From an uncultured Flavobacteriales bacterium (lineage in GTDB: Bacteria > Bacteroidota > Bacteroidia > Flavobacteriales_D > Crocinitomicaceae): DNA of 64,000 bases. This document shows, piece by piece, positions 60,478 to 64,000 of the stretch. The notes beneath the pieces are model-generated. The model saw nothing but the letters and a program-made list of their open reading frames with translations. It ran no database searches and had not been told where the DNA came from. Made by a program: the position numbers and the translations under genes. The stretch's first letter is position 1. Each line of letters begins with the position of its first letter. The stretch is from the NCBI GenBank assembly GCA_903935095.1, contig CAIZQH010000003.1, positions 186,001 to 250,000 of the forward strand, read 5' to 3'.

Positions 60478-60879
60478 ATGAAATACACATTACTTACGCT
60501 CGCATTCCTTTTCGTTGGATTTGTTCAAGCTCAGAAAGAAACAAAACCTACTCCTGGTTTGAAATTCACCACTTTGGAAATTGTTCGTGAAAATATTCCA
60601 TATGATTCCAAAGATATGTTTGTTTTTGAATTTAAAAACACTTCCAAAAAACCCATTACCGTAAGTAATGTTCAAACGAGCTGTGGATGCACTGCTGCGG
60701 AAAAACCAACAGAACCAATTAAAAAAGGTAAAAAAGGAGCGATCAAAGTAACCTACGATACGAAAAGGATTGGTGCTTTCACGAAAACCATTACCGTATT
60801 CTCTGATGGTGGTGATCCAATTGTTTTGACAATCAGAGGATCGATTCTTTCACCTTCCGATTCACCAACGACAAACTAG
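60478..60879 (+). CDS. DUF1573 periplasmic protein
   Basis: The 133-aa protein has a signal peptide (LLTLAFLFVGFVQAQ). DUF1573 follows: FEFKNTSKKPITVSNVQTSCGCTAAE near 51-76 with the Cys pair in SCGC, then KKGKKGAIKVTYDTKRIGAFTKTITV and LTIRGSI, an ASH-like immunoglobulin fold. Such proteins are secreted and abundant in Bacteroidota; function is unknown. It is a single gene between the Nudix gene and valS. Confidence 0.82.
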   Translation: MKYTLLTLAFLFVGFVQAQKETKPTPGLKFTTLEIVRENIPYDSKDMFVFEFKNTSKKPITVSNVQTSCGCTAAEKPTEPIKKGKKGAIKVTYDTKRIGAFTKTITVFSDGGDPIVLTIRGSILSPSDSPTTN

Positions 60880-60926
60880 TCGAGCTATTTCTGCGTTAAC
60901 GGAGATTGTGCTGCTGAGATAATTGT

Positions 60927-60934
60927 TATCTTTG
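60927..60934 (+). promoter_or_regulatory. -7 promoter box for valS
   Basis: TATCTTTG (TAnnTTTG) lies 16 nt before the valS ATG. A TTG at 60906-60908 is 18 nt upstream, a spacing fit for the -33 element. Confidence 0.6.
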
Positions 60935-60950
60935 CGGCAAAGATTGTGTC

Positions 60951-63581
60951 ATGGAATTAGGGAAAACATACGAGCCGCAAAAAGCGGAAGATAAATGGTA
61001 TAAACATTGGTTGGATAAAGGTTATTTTCATTCAGTCCCTGATCATCGTGAGGCCTACACCATCGTCATTCCCCCGCCTAATGTAACAGGTGTCCTTCAC
61101 ATGGGACACATGCTAAATAACACCATTCAAGATGTCCTAGTCCGCAGAGCGCGAATGCTTGGAAAAAATGCATGTTGGGTTCCAGGAACCGATCATGCCT
61201 CCATTGCAACAGAGGCAAAAGTGGTTCAAAAACTTCGTCAAGAAGGCATTAAAAAATCTGACTTAACCAGAGATGAGTTTCTTGCACATGCCTTCGAATG
61301 GAAAGATAAACATGGTGGCATCATCTTGGAACAATTAAAGAAACTTGGTGCATCTTGTGATTGGGAACGCACGCATTTCACCATGGATAAGGAGTATTCT
61401 GAGTCGGTGATCAATGTATTCATGGACCTGTATGCAAAAGGTAAAATTTACCGTGGCGTTCGCATGGTGAACTGGGATCCAGAGGCATTGACAGCGGTTT
61501 CCGACGAAGAAGTGAATTACAAAGAAGTGAATTCTCGACTTTTCTACGTTCGATACAAAATCACAGATACAACAGATGAATGGGTAACTATCGCTACTAC
61601 ACGTCCAGAAACAATCCTTGGAGATACGGCCATTTGCGTAAATCCAGCTGATGAACGTTACAAGAAGCTAATCGGGAAATGTGCATTGGTCCCCATCATT
61701 AACCGTGAAATCCCAATCATTGCCGATGAGTACGTTGATAAAGATTTTGGTACTGGTTGCTTGAAAGTTACGCCAGCTCATGATACAAATGATTACGAAT
61801 TAGGCAGAAAATACAACTTGCCGTCCATCGACTTATTTAATGATAACGGAACTCTGAATGAACACGGCGCACATTTTGCTGGAAAAGACCGTTTTGATGT
61901 GCGCAAGGAAATTGAAAGAGAACTTGACGAAAAAGGTTATTTAGTCAAAACAGAGGATATCATTAATAAGGTTGGATTCTCGGAGCGTACCAACGCGGTC
62001 ATTGAACCGAAATTATCCATGCAATGGTTTGTTTCGATGAAAGAATTGGCTCAACCTGCTCTTGATAACGTCATGAATGGAAACATTCAATTCCATCCGG
62101 ATAAATTCAAAAATACCTACCGTCACTGGATGGAAAATGTGAAAGATTGGTGCATTTCTCGTCAACTTTGGTGGGGACACCGAATTCCAGCTTGGTATTT
62201 TGGCAACCGTCCAGACGACTTCGTGGTTGCAAAAACGAAGGAAGAAGCATTAAGATTAGCAAGCGAAAAAGCAGGAAGAGAAATCCTTGAATCTGAGTTA
62301 AATCAGGACGAAGATGTACTCGATACATGGTTTTCTAGTTGGTTATGGCCAATTTCTGTATTCAATGGACTCACACAGCCTGAAAACGAGGAAATTAAAT
62401 ACTATTATCCAACCAATGACCTAGTTACTGCGCCGGAAATCATGTTCTTCTGGGTGGCGAGAATGGTGATTGCAGGATACGAATACATGGGTGATTTACC
62501 CTTTAAAAATGTATATTATACAGGAATCGTTCGAGATAAACTTGGACGAAAAATGTCGAAATCACTCGGTAATTCACCGGATCCAATCGAATTAATTGAG
62601 AAATTTGGAGCAGATGGTGTTCGTGTTGGGATTTTGATTTCATCCCCAGCAGGAAATGACCTTCCCTTCGATTCTTCTCAATGTGAACAAGGCCGTAATT
62701 TCACGAATAAAGTGTGGAATGCTTACCGCCTAGTATCTTCTTGGCAGGTTCGTGATATTGAGCAACCAATTTCTTCGCAGGTGGCGATAGATTGGTTTGA
62801 AAATCGCTTCCAAAAAGTATTGATTGAAATCAATGATCAATTCGATAAATTCCGTATTTCTGATGCGTTGATGGCTATTTACAAATTGGTTTGGGATGAT
62901 TTCTGTTCGTGGTATTTAGAAATGATTAAACCTGGATATGAACAACCCATAGATCGTCAAACATTAGATAAAACAAAATACTTTTTCGAAGAATTATTGA
63001 AGGTCATGCATCCATTTACTCCCTTTGTTTCCGAAGAACTTTGGCACGCGCTAAACGAACGCAAAGATGGGGAGGATATTGTTATTGCTGAATGGCCGAA
63101 GGCGAGAGCAGTGGATGAACAATTGCTAACCGGATTCGAAAAAGCAGAAAAAATCATTTCCCAAATCCGCAACATCCGAAAGAATAATAACATCGCAAAC
63201 AAAGTGAAGTTGGAGATGTATGTTAGAGCAGATGCTGCTACTCAAACGAATGTTGATGCCGTTATTGTAAAAATGGGTAATCTCTCTGTTTTTGAATATG
63301 TATCAGATAAAATTCAACAAGCGAATTCATTTATTGTCGAAGGTGTTGAGTACTTTGTTCCCTTTGGAGACGTAGTTGATGTGGATGCAGAAATCAAGAA
63401 AATGGAGGAGGAGCTAGGTTACTCAAAAGGATTCTTGAAAAGTGTACAAGGAAAACTAGCTAACGAACGATTTGTTGCCGGAGCACCAGCGCAAGTATTG
63501 GAGTTAGAACGCAAAAAAGAGGCGGACGCACTTGGGAAAATCCAATTATTAGAAGAGAAACTAGCTTCGTTGAAAGGATAG
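60951..63581 (+). CDS. valS: valyl-tRNA synthetase
   Basis: ValS charges tRNA-Val. The 876-aa class I enzyme has the HIGH-type site GVLHMGHML near 47-55, [14 protein letters not shown] near 80-93, the editing domain around [17 protein letters not shown], and the KMSKS-type site [12 protein letters not shown] near 530. The C-terminal coiled coil ([20 protein letters not shown]) is also intact. It is the normal Bacteroidota length. It is convergent with the OmpA-family gene, 2 bases apart. Confidence 0.97.
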   Translation: MELGKTYEPQKAEDKWYKHWLDKGYFHSVPDHREAYTIVIPPPNVTGVLHMGHMLNNTIQDVLVRRARMLGKNACWVPGTDHASIATEAKVVQKLRQEGIKKSDLTRDEFLAHAFEWKDKHGGIILEQLKKLGASCDWERTHFTMDKEYSESVINVFMDLYAKGKIYRGVRMVNWDPEALTAVSDEEVNYKEVNSRLFYVRYKITDTTDEWVTIATTRPETILGDTAICVNPADERYKKLIGKCALVPIINREIPIIADEYVDKDFGTGCLKVTPAHDTNDYELGRKYNLPSIDLFNDNGTLNEHGAHFAGKDRFDVRKEIERELDEKGYLVKTEDIINKVGFSERTNAVIEPKLSMQWFVSMKELAQPALDNVMNGNIQFHPDKFKNTYRHWMENVKDWCISRQLWWGHRIPAWYFGNRPDDFVVAKTKEEALRLASEKAGREILESELNQDEDVLDTWFSSWLWPISVFNGLTQPENEEIKYYYPTNDLVTAPEIMFFWVARMVIAGYEYMGDLPFKNVYYTGIVRDKLGRKMSKSLGNSPDPIELIEKFGADGVRVGILISSPAGNDLPFDSSQCEQGRNFTNKVWNAYRLVSSWQVRDIEQPISSQVAIDWFENRFQKVLIEINDQFDKFRISDALMAIYKLVWDDFCSWYLEMIKPGYEQPIDRQTLDKTKYFFEELLKVMHPFTPFVSEELWHALNERKDGEDIVIAEWPKARAVDEQLLTGFEKAEKIISQIRNIRKNNNIANKVKLEMYVRADAATQTNVDAVIVKMGNLSVFEYVSDKIQQANSFIVEGVEYFVPFGDVVDVDAEIKKMEEELGYSKGFLKSVQGKLANERFVAGAPAQVLELERKKEADALGKIQLLEEKLASLKG

Positions 63582-63583
63582 AC

Positions 63584-64000
63584 TTAAATAAATCTGAAAT
63601 CAACACGTCGGTTCTTTTGCTTCCCTGCGTTCGTATCGTTTCGGTCGACTGGTTCGTTTTCTCCTTTGAAATCAATTTCTACGCGGGACTTCGGAAGCCC
63701 ATGCGCTTCGAAAAAACGTTCCAAAGATGCTGCTCTCTGTTTGGATAAAACGATGTTATATGTGTCAGAGCCATCAGCATCCGTGTGACCAGTAATTAAA
63801 ATTCGAAGATCTGAATGGCTTTTTACCATGCGAATCATTTCGATAAGGTACGATTCATATTGGCCTTGAATATTGGACTTGTCGTATTCGAAATAAATAG
63901 GTTCAAATTTAAATGCGCGCAATTCTTCTATGCGCTTTTCGGGAGAAGATAATCCATCCGCTAAGTCTTGTTGAAATTTTGTCAATTGATTCAATGGTAA
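63584..64000 (-). CDS. OmpA-family protein, C-terminal part
   Basis: The frame is open to the right edge, so this is the end of a gene that begins beyond the window; the TTG at 63994 is probably not a start. The visible 138 residues have YFEYDKSNIQGQYESYLIEM, then LRILITGHTDADGSDTYNIVLS and a late NRRVDFRFI, the OmpA C-terminal peptidoglycan-binding core with the Asp and Arg that bind meso-DAP. Whether a PD40, TPR or barrel domain precedes it cannot be seen. Confidence 0.85.
   Translation of the reverse strand, partial: LPLNQLTKFQQDLADGLSSPEKRIEELRAFKFEPIYFEYDKSNIQGQYESYLIEMIRMVKSHSDLRILITGHTDADGSDTYNIVLSKQRAASLERFFEAHGLPKSRVEIDFKGENEPVDRNDTNAGKQKNRRVDFRFI

Overview
The window is chromosomal DNA from a member of the Bacteroidota, most likely Flavobacteriales (possibly a Fluviicola/Crocinitomicaceae relative; the genus is a guess). 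The signs are a gliding-motility lipoprotein (GldH), a LETM1-related protein of the flavobacterial type, an OM TonB-dependent receptor behind a TPP riboswitch, many lipoproteins and Ile/Phe/Asn-rich proteins, AT-rich intergenic DNA, TAnnTTTG-type -7 promoter boxes, and an almost complete lack of Shine-Dalgarno sequences. Coding density is very high. No gap without a gene exceeds about 270 bp. I see no rRNA, tRNA, insertion sequence, prophage or CRISPR array. Both edges cut genes.

Layout. 1-660: tail of a phosphodiester-glycosidase-like gene, then a folded intergenic segment ending in a terminator, which I read as a candidate small RNA. 664-5084 (minus): metK, then mtnA, a secreted alpha/beta hydrolase and an atypical SDR (SAM synthesis and methylthioribose salvage). 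5152-7082 (minus): a PaaG/PaaH-like hydratase/dehydrogenase pair for acyl-CoA oxidation. 7110-11360 (minus): an MbnP/MbnH-like copper-protein and diheme-peroxidase pair, coupled by one-base overlaps to a conserved 472-aa protein and a WYL regulator. 11453-15915: a RecB/AddA-like helicase-nuclease, a CTP-synthase-related pseudo-amidotransferase and a lipoprotein. 16003-21453 (minus): radA, rsmI, holB, a PSP1/RicT protein, gldH and a DUF6495 gene. 21658-25502 (plus): an acidic-tailed small protein, then deoC with one full and one shortened aldehyde dehydrogenase separated by an AT-rich repeat patch. 25568-27666: small lipoproteins, a DUF2752 protein and an XRE regulator.

27697-32871 (minus): amiC, an MCE/MlaD protein, and a split membrane FeS/CCG oxidoreductase with a HAD gene in the middle, divergent from lptD (32894-35419). 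35423-38934 (minus): LETM1-related gene with a perfect Shine-Dalgarno, a hypothetical gene, an ABC ATPase and a YihY/BrkB membrane protein. 39042-42664: a lamin-tail surface protein and asd. 42704-46494: TPP riboswitch, TonB-dependent receptor (probably for thiamin or a precursor) and a TonB-domain/beta-barrel fusion. 46491-49958 (minus): rlmI-like methyltransferase, MATE transporter, fmt. 50085-53532 (plus): small protein, SLC13 carrier, acyl-CoA synthetase. 53584-57986 (minus): rsfS, ftsH, DUF2007, cdsA, psd and a Cys-rich secreted peptide. 58049-64000: birA, an SRPBCC protein, pyrE, a Nudix hydrolase, a DUF1573 protein, valS and a cut OmpA-family gene.

Most of the window is housekeeping. 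The parts that stand out are the candidate RNA at the left edge, the MbnPH pair outside any methanobactin context, the TonB-barrel fusion behind the thiamin receptor, the isolated perfect Shine-Dalgarno on the LETM1-related gene, and several -7 boxes only 4-5 nt from start codons.
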